64,000 bases of DNA from CAVVNP01 sp963800235 (lineage in GTDB: Bacteria; Actinomycetota; Acidimicrobiia; Acidimicrobiales; Iamiaceae). Each line of letters starts with the position of its first letter. Position 1 is the stretch's first letter. The DNA is taken from the NCBI GenBank assembly GCA_963800235.1, contig CAWDAD010000001.1:1364001-1428000 (forward strand), in the 5' to 3' direction. The position numbers and the translations under genes are program-made. Of this stretch, positions 35,575 through 42,655 are shown piece by piece. The notes under the pieces are model-generated. The model had not been told where the DNA came from, did no database searches, and saw only the letters and a program-made list of their open reading frames with translations.

Positions 35575-36264
35575 TCAGGGGGCCGGGTCGGTGCCGTCCC
35601 TGCTTCCCTGCACCTCGCGGTGCCACCGGGGACGGGCCTGGCGGGCCCACCGCACCGGCACCCAGCCTCGCCCGAGCATGGCCCGCAGGGCCACCGGCTC
35701 CGACACCGCCTTGGCGATGTGGGCGACGATGGCCACGCCGAGCCCGGCCCAGAGCACGTCGTGGACGAAGGTGGCGCCGGTCCGCCACGAGTCGGGGAAC
35801 GGGTCGTGCCACTGCATGATCGCCCCCGTCATCAGCATCACCGGCAGGACGCCGGCCACGAACACGGCGTTCAGCTTCTGACCGGCGTTGAACTTGCCGA
35901 CCCGGTCGAGGGCCCGGCGACCCCGGCTGCGCAGCCACCGCCAGTCGTCGCGGGTCCACCGGCCGAGCCGGGCCACGTCGAGCAGCACGCCCCGGCGCCA
36001 CCGCCCGGCCAGCACCACCGCCCACGGGACGACCAGGCCGATGCCGCACCAGACGTGGACCTGGCGGACCAGGGCGCGGTGGCCGACCAGGGCCTGGACG
36101 CCGCCCGCGTAGAAGGTGGTCCCGGTGACCAGCAGGACGAGCACGAGCAGGCCGTTGGTGGCGTGCAGCAGCCGCTCGACCCGGTCGAAGCGCAGGATCC
36201 GTGCCCCGTCGGCGTCGAGCTGGTCGACCTCCGACGCCTCGGCGCCGGCCGCCGGGGCGGCCAC
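35575..36264 (-). CDS. Cytochrome b561-type membrane subunit
   Basis: 229 residues, four to five membrane helices, with His at suitable places for b-type haem: RVERLLHATNGLLVLVLLV, RQVHVWCGIGLVV, MQWHDPF and FVHDVLWAGLGVAIVAHIAKAV. It resembles the formate dehydrogenase gamma/Ni-Fe hydrogenase cytochrome b family. GTG 36264 follows the stop of the molybdopterin enzyme by five bases, so the two form an exported oxidoreductase with its quinone-side electron partner, like MsrP/MsrQ in plan. Confidence 0.8.
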   Translation of the reverse strand: MAAPAAGAEASEVDQLDADGARILRFDRVERLLHATNGLLVLVLLVTGTTFYAGGVQALVGHRALVRQVHVWCGIGLVVPWAVVLAGRWRRGVLLDVARLGRWTRDDWRWLRSRGRRALDRVGKFNAGQKLNAVFVAGVLPVMLMTGAIMQWHDPFPDSWRTGATFVHDVLWAGLGVAIVAHIAKAVSEPVALRAMLGRGWVPVRWARQARPRWHREVQGSRDGTDPAP

Positions 36265-36269
36265 CGCGG

Positions 36270-36995
36270 TCAGTGGATCTCCTCGTCCGTGCGGCCGTTG
36301 CTGCGCCCGACCCAGGCGTCGACGTCGTAGCCCTGCTCCTCCCAGTACCCGATCGGGTCGACCGAGTCGGTGACCTCGATGCGCTCGAGCCACTTGGCCG
36401 ACTTGTACCCGTACATCGCCGCCACGTAGAGCCGGACGGGGCCGCCGTGCTCCTGGGTGACCGGCGCGCCGAGCATGCGGTGGGCGGCGATCACGTCGGG
36501 CCGGCGGGCCTGGTCGAGGGTGAGGGTCTCGGTGTAGCCGCCGTCGAAGCTGTGGAAGTGGACGGCTCGGGCCTGGGGCTTCACCCCGACCTCGTCGAGC
36601 AGGTCGCTCAGCTTCACGCCCTGCCAGTGGACGCCCGGCACCCGCCACCCGGTGACGCACTGGAAGTCCTTCACCAGCCGGGTCTGGGGCAGGCGCTCGC
36701 GCAGGTCGTCCAGGCGGTAGGTGCGGGGCGAGTCGACCAGGCCGTCGACGGTCAGGGCGTAGTCGGCGTCGGAGCGGCTCGGGCTGCCGAGCTCGGCGTA
36801 GATGCGGAACCCGCCGCTGCCGGGGATCAGCTGGGTGATCCCGGTGGGGTCGCGGGACGTCACCGGCTCGAGCAGGGCGGCCACCCCGCTCTGCACCTGC
36901 TTGCCGACCACCACACCGGCGGCACCGAGACCGAGCATGCCGAGCACGACGCGCCGGCCGACCGGGGTGCCCTCGGGCTTGGGGGTCGCGGCCAC
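36270..36995 (-). CDS. Tat-exported molybdopterin oxidoreductase (sulfite oxidase/MsrP fold)
   Basis: 241 residues. A twin-Arg signal is seen at 14-30 (GRRVVLGMLGLGAAGVVVG). The molybdenum ligand Cys113 lies in FQCVTGWRVPGVHWQG; VHFHSFDGGYTETL and GGPVRLYVAAMYGYKSAKW are family blocks. MsrP-type enzymes repair methionine sulfoxide or act on related substrates in the cell envelope; the substrate here is not known. GTG 36995 is chosen: TACCCT ends seven bases upstream and it gives a normal Tat signal. Confidence 0.87.
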   Translation of the reverse strand: MAATPKPEGTPVGRRVVLGMLGLGAAGVVVGKQVQSGVAALLEPVTSRDPTGITQLIPGSGGFRIYAELGSPSRSDADYALTVDGLVDSPRTYRLDDLRERLPQTRLVKDFQCVTGWRVPGVHWQGVKLSDLLDEVGVKPQARAVHFHSFDGGYTETLTLDQARRPDVIAAHRMLGAPVTQEHGGPVRLYVAAMYGYKSAKWLERIEVTDSVDPIGYWEEQGYDVDAWVGRSNGRTDEEIH

Positions 36996-37002
36996 GAGAC
37001 CC

Positions 37003-37008
37003 AGGGTA
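37003..37008 (-). promoter_or_regulatory. Leaderless-type -10 TACCCT for molybdopterin enzyme
   Basis: TACCCT ends seven bases before GTG 36995; it lies inside a longer alternative reading frame, supporting the shorter start. Confidence 0.45.
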
Positions 37009-37113
37009 CGGGCACCCCTGGAGGGGCGACGGGCCACCCGGACCGGAGTTTCGCGAACGTTTCGATTCGCCGGTGCAGCCGCTCCGGCGGGGACGACGCC
37101 GGCCGGCGCCGGC

Positions 37114-38271
37114 TCAGAGGAGCTTGAGCTCGGGGTGGAACCGGCGGGTGGGGGCCAGCTCGACGTCGATGCGCTCGGCCATGGCGGTGAAGGCGCGGGC
37201 CGCCTCGCCGCCGGGATCGGCGACCACGACGGGGAGGCCGGTGTCGCCGCCCTCGCGCAGCTGCATGACGAGCGGCACCTGGCCGAGCAGCGGCACCTCG
37301 AGCCGCTGGGCCAGCTCGGTGCCGCCGCCGGCGCCGAACAGCTCGTAGCGGACGCCGTCGTCGCCGGTGAACCAGGACATGTTCTCGATCACGCCCTTGA
37401 CCTCGAGGTGGACCTTCTGGGACATGAAGGCGGCCCGCTGGGCCACGCGCTGCGCGGCGGGCTGCGGCGTGGTGACCACGTAGACCTCGGAGCGGGGCAG
37501 GAACTGGGCGAGCGACAGCGAGATGTCGCCGGTGCCCGGCGGCAGGTCGATGACGAGGAAGTCCGGGTCGTCCCAGTAGACGTCGGTGAGGAACTGCTCG
37601 AGCGCCTTGTGCAGCATGGGGCCCCGCCAGATGACCGGCTGGTCCTCCTCGGCGAAGAAGCCCATGGAGATGGCCCGCACGCCGTGGGCGTCGGGTGGCA
37701 CGAGCATGTCGTCGATGACGACCGGCGGCCGGGAGATGCCGAGCATGCGGGGGATGGAGAAGCCCCAGACGTCGGCGTCGACGACGGCCACGGACCGGCC
37801 GCGGAGCGCCAGCGCCACCGAGAGGTTGGTGGTGACCGACGACTTGCCCACCCCGCCCTTGCCCGAGGCGACCAGCAGCACGCGGGTGCGCGACGACGGG
37901 TCGGCGAAGGGGATGGCACGGCCTTCGGCGTGGCCGTGCGCGGGCTGGCTGCCGGCGGTGGCTGCGGGGTTGCCGTTCAGCCGCTGCGAGAGGGCGGCGC
38001 GCTCCTCGTCGGTCATGTGGGTGAAGTCGCAGTAGACGGTGGTGATCCCCTCGAGCGCGGTGACCGCCTCGGTGACCCGCCGCTCGATCTCGTTGCGCAG
38101 CGGGCAGCCGGGGATGGTCAGGGCGATCAGGACGCGCACCGACTCGCCGTCGATCCCGATCTCGCGCACCATGTCGAGGTCGACGATGCTGCGGTGCAGT
38201 TCGGGGTCCTGGACGGGGCGCAGGGCCTCGCGGACGACGGCTTCGGTGACGGGGGAATCGGCGTCGGGCAC
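37114..38271 (-). CDS. mrp: Mrp/ApbC-type Fe-S cluster carrier ATPase
   Basis: 385 residues. N-terminal MIP18/DUF59 domain (VVREALRPVQDPELHRSIVDLDMV), a linker, then the ParA-like ATPase: VASGKGGVGKSSVTTNLSVALA, DADVWGFSIPRML, FLVIDLPPGTGDISLSLAQFL, and VKGVIENMSWF. The CxxC of many Mrp proteins is missing; the segment after MSWF reads TGDDG. Acts in Fe-S assembly or transfer. GTG 38271 follows AGGAGGCCCG. Divergent from a SufR-like regulator, which may control it. Confidence 0.92.
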   Translation of the reverse strand: MPDADSPVTEAVVREALRPVQDPELHRSIVDLDMVREIGIDGESVRVLIALTIPGCPLRNEIERRVTEAVTALEGITTVYCDFTHMTDEERAALSQRLNGNPAATAGSQPAHGHAEGRAIPFADPSSRTRVLLVASGKGGVGKSSVTTNLSVALALRGRSVAVVDADVWGFSIPRMLGISRPPVVIDDMLVPPDAHGVRAISMGFFAEEDQPVIWRGPMLHKALEQFLTDVYWDDPDFLVIDLPPGTGDISLSLAQFLPRSEVYVVTTPQPAAQRVAQRAAFMSQKVHLEVKGVIENMSWFTGDDGVRYELFGAGGGTELAQRLEVPLLGQVPLVMQLREGGDTGLPVVVADPGGEAARAFTAMAERIDVELAPTRRFHPELKLL

Positions 38272-38325
38272 CGGGCCTCCTGGGTGGGCGACGGGGGCAA
38301 CCGGGATTTCTCCTACGGCGATAGG

Positions 38326-38331
38326 TAGATT
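38326..38331 (+). promoter_or_regulatory. Leaderless-type -10 TAGATT for SufR-like gene
   Basis: TAGATT ends six bases before GTG 38338, in a 66-bp divergent gap with mrp. Confidence 0.45.
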
Positions 38332-38337
38332 ACCGGG

Positions 38338-39066
38338 GTGTCCGGTCGGCTGAACCCCACCGACTTCGCCTCGGCGGTGAGCGCGCTGACCTCGGCCTTC
38401 GGCGACCCGACCCGCCGCAGCATCTACCTCTTCACCCAGGAGGACGAGGCGACCCGCGAGCACGGCGTGACCGCGTCGGAGGTCGCCGCCCGCTTCGACC
38501 TGCACCCGAACGTGGCCCGCCACCACCTCGACAAGCTGGCCGGCGGCGGTCACCTCGAGGTCACCGTGGCCCGCAGCGAGGGCGGGGGTGCCGGTCGGCC
38601 GTCGAAGCGCTACCGGCCCACCGCCCCCCGGGCCGAGCTCGACCTCGGCGTCCGCCACGACGACCTGCTGGCCACCCTGCTCGGCCGGGCGCTCGCCCTG
38701 CTGCCCGACGACCAGGCCCAGGCCATGGCCGAAGAGGTCGGGATCGAGTACGGCCGGGCGATGGCGGCGGCCATGGGCGGCAGCGAGGACGGCGCCCGGT
38801 CCTTCCGCTCGGCGCTGCACGTCGTGGCCGACGCCCTGAGCAGCCACGGGTTCGCCGCCCACACCGAGAAGCGGGGCGACGAGCTGCGCATCGTGAGCGA
38901 GCACTGCCCCTTCGGCCCGACCGCCATCGAGCACCCCGTCATCTGCGCGGTCGACCGGGGCATGGTCAAGGGGATGCTCGGCGGGCTCTACGGCGACACC
39001 ACCGCCGAGACCACGGCGTCGCTCCCCATGGGCGACGCCGTGTGCGTCACCGCCGTCGACGCCTGA
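38338..39066 (+). CDS. SufR-like winged-helix regulator
   Basis: 242 residues. Winged helix at about 15-95 (FGDPTRRSIYLF, VTASEVAARFDLHPNVARHHLDKL, GRPSKRYRPT), then a helical dimer part and a C-terminal domain with EHCPFG (Cys190), HPVICAVDRG (Cys203) and a last Cys236. Cys190-X12-Cys203 is the spacing of the Fe-S ligand pair in SufR, the repressor of suf genes; the third SufR Cys is not seen. Gene context, divergent from mrp, supports Fe-S status sensing. Confidence 0.82.
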   Translation: MSGRLNPTDFASAVSALTSAFGDPTRRSIYLFTQEDEATREHGVTASEVAARFDLHPNVARHHLDKLAGGGHLEVTVARSEGGGAGRPSKRYRPTAPRAELDLGVRHDDLLATLLGRALALLPDDQAQAMAEEVGIEYGRAMAAAMGGSEDGARSFRSALHVVADALSSHGFAAHTEKRGDELRIVSEHCPFGPTAIEHPVICAVDRGMVKGMLGGLYGDTTAETTASLPMGDAVCVTAVDA

Positions 39067-39165
39067 ACCGCCGAGCCGCTCCACGGCCCCGCCCCGACGT
39101 GGCCCCCGGTCGAGCTCGTCGGACCGGCGGCCTCACGGCGGGACCACCGCCGCCGATGGGAACCC

Positions 39166-39564
39166 ATGCGTCGTGCCGTCGTCGCCGTGGCCGTGCTGCT
39201 CGCCCTCGCCGTCGGCGGGACGGGATGCGCGCAGCAGACCAGGCTGGCCCGCTTCTGCGACAGCTACGACAAGGGCATCAGCCTGATCACCGGCGACACC
39301 CACGACGACCTCGACGGCTACAAGGCCCAGTACGACGCAGGGGTCCGCAGCCTGGCGACGGCCGCCGAGGTGGCCCCCACCGACGTGAAGGTCGCCGTCG
39401 TCCGGGAGCGGGACGCGGCCATCGCGGTCAACACCGCCGTGCAGCAGTCCGGCAAGCCCGCCGACCTGTTCGCCGCCCAGGCGAAGGACACCCGGCCCGA
39501 CCGCGACGCCAACCGGGCCCGCGTCCAGCGCTGGATCGACGCCCACTGCACCGTCAACACCTGA
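39166..39564 (+). CDS. Small lipoprotein, first of a paralogous pair
   Basis: 132 residues. Signal MRRAVVAVAVLLALAVGGTGC with lipobox Cys21, then FCDSYDKGISLI, a helical middle and a closing RWIDAHCT. The mature part has two Cys (FC and HC) likely bridged. No named family recognised. The next gene has the same plan and similar ends. Probably anchored outside the membrane. Confidence 0.7.
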   Translation: MRRAVVAVAVLLALAVGGTGCAQQTRLARFCDSYDKGISLITGDTHDDLDGYKAQYDAGVRSLATAAEVAPTDVKVAVVRERDAAIAVNTAVQQSGKPADLFAAQAKDTRPDRDANRARVQRWIDAHCTVNT

Positions 39565-39571
39565 TCCGGCG

Positions 39572-39580
39572 TGCCACGAT
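39572..39580 (+). promoter_or_regulatory. Extended -10 (TGC CACGAT) for second lipoprotein
   Basis: CACGAT ends nine bases before ATG 39590. Confidence 0.35.
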
Positions 39581-39589
39581 GGCCGCCGG

Positions 39590-40036
39590 ATGCGACGGAC
39601 CCGACGACCGCTCCTCGTGCTCGTCGTCGCGGCCGGGCTGCTGGCGGCGGCCGGGCTGGTGACGGCGTGCTCCAGCTCCCCCAGGAGCCAGGCCGCCTTC
39701 TGCCGCCAGGGTCCGGTGCTGCGCAAGGCCAAGCAGCCGATCGACGCGTCGGACGCCAACGACCTGGTGCAGACCAAGCGACGCATGGCGACCTACAACG
39801 CCGCCATCCAGAAGGCGGTGTCGGTGGCGCCGGACCAGCTGGCGGCGGACATCGAGCCCCTCGGCAAGCTGTGGGACCGCATCGACGCCGCCGTCCAGCG
39901 GGCCCGCTCGACCGACGAGGTCACCGCCGCCACCCAGGACCTCGTCACCCGCAACCAGGCCAGCTACGAGCGCTCGAGCCAGGCCGTGTACGACTACATC
40001 GACCAGCACTGCACCACCGCCGGCGGCACCAAGTAG
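39590..40036 (+). CDS. Small lipoprotein, second of a paralogous pair
   Basis: 148 residues. Signal with lipobox LVTAC (Cys27). Mature part begins AFCRQGPVLRK and ends YIDQHCTT, mirroring FC...IDAHC of the upstream protein; both middles contain a VAPxD element (VAPTDVK, VAPDQLA). Tandem duplication followed by divergence is the simplest reading. A cysteine desulfurase gene follows after 14 bases. Confidence 0.7.
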   Translation: MRRTRRPLLVLVVAAGLLAAAGLVTACSSSPRSQAAFCRQGPVLRKAKQPIDASDANDLVQTKRRMATYNAAIQKAVSVAPDQLAADIEPLGKLWDRIDAAVQRARSTDEVTAATQDLVTRNQASYERSSQAVYDYIDQHCTTAGGTK

Positions 40037-40050
40037 GCCGGGAACCGCTG

Positions 40051-41178
40051 GTGAGCAGGGCCTACCTCGACCACGCGTCGACCTCCCCCGTCCGCCCGGC
40101 GGCGGCCGGCGCGATGGTCGCCGAGCTGCGCGCCGGCGGAGGCGATCCCGGTCGGATCCACCACGAGGGCATGCGGGCCCGGGCCGCTCTGGAGGACGCC
40201 CGCGAGCGGGTGGCGGCGCTCCTCGGGGCGCGGCCGCGCGAGGTCGTGTTCACCAGTGGGGCCACCGAGTCGATCGCCACCGCCGTCGTCGGTGGCCGCT
40301 CCCGCGGCGGGCACCAGGTCGTCCCGGCGGTCGAGCACTCGGCGGTGCGCGAGGCGGCGGCCCGGGCCGGCGAGGTGACCCTGGTCGGCGTCGACCGCAC
40401 CGGACGGGTCGACGCCGCCGCGGTCCTCGCCGCCGTCCGCCCCGACACCGGGCTGGTCCACGTGCAGTGGGGCAACCACGAGGTGGGCACCTTGCAGCCC
40501 GTGACCGAGGTGGTGGCGGCGTGCCGGGAGCGCGGCGTGCTGGTGCACGTCGACGCCGCCCAGGCGGCCGGCCACGTCCCGGTCGACTTCGGCGACCTCG
40601 GGGCCGACCTGCTGTCGGTGAGCGCCCACAAGCTGGGGGGCCCGCCCGGGATCGGGGCGCTGCTGGTGCGCCGTGGCGTGCGCCTCCCCCCGCTGCTCGT
40701 CGGCGGCGACCAGGAGCGGGCCCGCCGGGCCGGCCTGGAGGACGTGCCCGCCGCCGTCGGCTTCGGCGCCGCGGCGGAGGAGCTCGTCGACGGCGACCGG
40801 CTCGACCGCGAGGCGGGCGACGCCCGGCGGCTCACCGAGCGGGTCCTCGGAGCGGTCGCCGACCTCGACGGGGTCGAGGCCTACGGCGACCTCGACCACC
40901 GGCTGCCCCACCTCGTCTGCTTCGGCGTGCAGGGCGTCGAACCCCAGGCGGTGCTGCTCGGCCTCGACCAGCGGGGCGTGGCCGCCCACTCCGGCAGCGC
41001 CTGCTCGTCGGAGTCGCTGGAGCCGTCCCCGGTGCTCGAGGCCATGGGCGTCGACGCCCACCGGTCGCTGCGCATCTCGACCGGCTGGTCGACCACCGAC
41101 GCCGACGTCGACCGGTTGGTCGACGCCCTGCCCGAGGTGCTCGGCGAGCTGAGGCGGCTCGCCACCAGGCGATCCTGA
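40051..41178 (+). CDS. Cysteine desulfurase (IscS/NifS family)
   Basis: 375 residues. PLP fold type I: YLDHASTSP at the N-terminus, FTSGATESI, EHSAV (His96), PLP-Lys194 in SVSAHKLGGPPG, and the persulfide Cys in HSGSACSSES. It mobilises sulfur from cysteine for Fe-S clusters or thio-modified tRNAs. The short region after the Cys resembles group I (IscS) enzymes. Start GTG 40051 gives the standard N-terminus. mrp and the SufR-like regulator are 2-3 kb upstream. Confidence 0.93.
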   Translation: MSRAYLDHASTSPVRPAAAGAMVAELRAGGGDPGRIHHEGMRARAALEDARERVAALLGARPREVVFTSGATESIATAVVGGRSRGGHQVVPAVEHSAVREAAARAGEVTLVGVDRTGRVDAAAVLAAVRPDTGLVHVQWGNHEVGTLQPVTEVVAACRERGVLVHVDAAQAAGHVPVDFGDLGADLLSVSAHKLGGPPGIGALLVRRGVRLPPLLVGGDQERARRAGLEDVPAAVGFGAAAEELVDGDRLDREAGDARRLTERVLGAVADLDGVEAYGDLDHRLPHLVCFGVQGVEPQAVLLGLDQRGVAAHSGSACSSESLEPSPVLEAMGVDAHRSLRISTGWSTTDADVDRLVDALPEVLGELRRLATRRS

Positions 41179-41195
41179 GGTCGGTCGCCGACCGA

Positions 41196-41561
41196 CTAGT
41201 GGTCGACGGGCGCCGTCTGCCGCGAGGCCGAGGCGGCGACCTCGGCGGGCACGTCGATCCAGAGGCGGAGCAGGTTGGCCCCCATGGTCTTGCCCAGGTT
41301 GTCGGATCGCAGCGATCGCGGGGCCCCGCCGCCGAGCGCCTCGTGGAGCACGAACTTCAGGGCCAGGACGTTGGGCGCCTCGTAGCGCTCGACCTCGCCG
41401 CGCACGAGGTCGCCGAAGTGGCGCTTGACCACCTCGGCGGTGACCGCCTCGACGATGGCGGTGTAGGCGGTCTCGTCGTCGGCGAACAGGGAGAGGTCGC
41501 TGATGTCGCCCTTGTCGCCGGACCGGGCCCCGCAGAGCCGTCGGAGCTGGATCCTCGCCAC
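41196..41561 (-). CDS. AtuA C-terminal-like small protein
   Basis: 121 residues: RLCGARSGDKGDISDLSLFADDETAY and PNVLALKFVLHEALGGGAPRSLRSDNLGK match the small domain that ends AtuA-type (acyclic terpene utilisation) proteins or is encoded beside them. Function unknown. The full-length AtuA homologue in this window (42656-44008) lacks this domain, so the two probably work together. GTG 41561 is chosen because TACCGT ends seven bases before it; a GTG three codons upstream is possible. Confidence 0.8.
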   Translation of the reverse strand: MARIQLRRLCGARSGDKGDISDLSLFADDETAYTAIVEAVTAEVVKRHFGDLVRGEVERYEAPNVLALKFVLHEALGGGAPRSLRSDNLGKTMGANLLRLWIDVPAEVAASASRQTAPVDH

Positions 41562-41568
41562 GCCCGGC

Positions 41569-41574
41569 ACGGTA
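41569..41574 (-). promoter_or_regulatory. Leaderless-type -10 TACCGT for AtuA small protein
   Basis: TACCGT ends seven bases before GTG 41561. Confidence 0.45.
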
Positions 41575-41590
41575 CCCGGGGAGGGCGCCG

Positions 41591-41596
41591 TAGGGT
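41591..41596 (+). promoter_or_regulatory. Leaderless-type -10 TAGGGT for SixA-like gene
   Basis: TAGGGT ends nine bases before ATG 41606; divergent from the -10 at 41569. Confidence 0.45.
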
Positions 41597-41605
41597 GGCG
41601 CCCCG

Positions 41606-42076
41606 ATGGCCCTCTACCTGGTGCGCCACGCCCACGCCGGCAGTCGGAAGGCGTGGCGGGGCGACGACCGGGAGCGTCCGCTCGACGAGCGGGGCGAGCG
41701 CCAGGCCAAGGGCCTGCTGGACGAGGTCCCGGTCGGGATCGACCGGGTGCTGTCCAGCCCGGCGGTGCGCTGCACCGAGACGGTGCGGCCGCTGGCCGAG
41801 CGCTCCGGTCGCGAGATCGAGGTCGACGAGCGGTTGTTCGAGGCGGCCGAGCCCGGGCCGATCGCCGACCACCTGCGCCACCTGCTCGGCGAACGGCCGG
41901 ACGCGGCCATCGTGGCCTGCTCGCACGGGGACCTGATCCCCGACCTGCTGGCCCGCTGGTCCCGCGACGGCGCCGACCTCGACGACCGGCGCTACGCCAA
42001 GGGCAGCGTCTGGTGCCTGGAGTCCGACGCCGAGGGCACCATCGTCAGCGGTCGCTACCGACCCCCGTCGGAGTGA
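41606..42076 (+). CDS. SixA-like phosphohistidine phosphatase (histidine phosphatase superfamily)
   Basis: 156 residues. LYLVRHAHAGSR carries the phospho-acceptor His of the RHG motif; PLDERGERQAKGL, VLSSPAVRCTETVRPLAE and CSHGDLIPDLL give the remaining catalytic Arg and His. Family members of this size dephosphorylate phosphohistidine proteins or small phosphoesters. Confidence 0.88.
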   Translation: MALYLVRHAHAGSRKAWRGDDRERPLDERGERQAKGLLDEVPVGIDRVLSSPAVRCTETVRPLAERSGREIEVDERLFEAAEPGPIADHLRHLLGERPDAAIVACSHGDLIPDLLARWSRDGADLDDRRYAKGSVWCLESDAEGTIVSGRYRPPSE

Positions 42077-42093
42077 CGCCCCGGTCCGGACCG

Positions 42094-42122
42094 CTGACCG
42101 CTGGGTTGGGACGGTCGGTCAG
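42094..42122. terminator. Hairpin between convergent genes
   Basis: CTGACCG and CGGTCAG (7 bp) with a 15-nt loop; the right arm includes the stop codon of the DUF4234 gene. Confidence 0.3.
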
Positions 42123-42634
42123 GCGGGCTGGGCGCCGTGGGCGACCCACAGGTCGTTGAGCGCCGTCTGCGCCTTGACGTACCAGATGATCCCGCCGATC
42201 AGCGGGAGCAGGACCCAGCAGCCGGTGACGGCCTTGACCGGCGGCTCCTGGCCCTCGGACCGGTAGATCTTCTCGATCTCGGACCCGAAGATGAAGGGGT
42301 TCACGATGCCGGCGAACAGGGCGATGACCAGCGCGATGCCGCCGCCGATGCCCTCCCCCGAGTACTCCTTCATCTCCTGGAACACCTTGTAGTTCCAGTA
42401 GATGACGTAGATGCCCAGGGTGACGATGGCGAGGAGGATGCCCATCCCGACGCTGATGGGCGTGCCGACCGGGCCCCGCGCCGGCGGGCCACCGTAGGCG
42501 GGCTGCGCCGGGTAGGCGCCGGGCTGGTCGCCGGGCGGGGCCGGGTAGCCCGAGGGCTGGGCGCCGGCCTGACCGCCCGGGGGCGGCGGGGTCGGCGACT
42601 GCGGGGGCTGGTTGGGGTCGCCCTGGAAGCTCAT
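42119..42634 (-). CDS. DUF4234-type membrane protein
   Basis: 171 residues. A Pro/Gly/Gln-rich disordered front (1-58) precedes GMGILLAIVTLGIYVIYWNYKVFQEM, which with the YWxYK-type motif is typical of DUF4234, then two more membrane helices (about 98-118 and 138-158). Function unknown. ATG 42634 has TACCGT ending eight bases before it. Confidence 0.82.
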   Translation of the reverse strand: MSFQGDPNQPPQSPTPPPPGGQAGAQPSGYPAPPGDQPGAYPAQPAYGGPPARGPVGTPISVGMGILLAIVTLGIYVIYWNYKVFQEMKEYSGEGIGGGIALVIALFAGIVNPFIFGSEIEKIYRSEGQEPPVKAVTGCWVLLPLIGGIIWYVKAQTALNDLWVAHGAQPA

Positions 42635-42642
42635 GGCCGCGA

Positions 42643-42648
42643 ACGGTA
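42643..42648 (-). promoter_or_regulatory. Leaderless-type -10 TACCGT for DUF4234 gene
   Basis: TACCGT ends eight bases before ATG 42634, within the 21-bp gap after the AtuA stop. Confidence 0.45.
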
Positions 42649-42655
42649 GCGAAGA

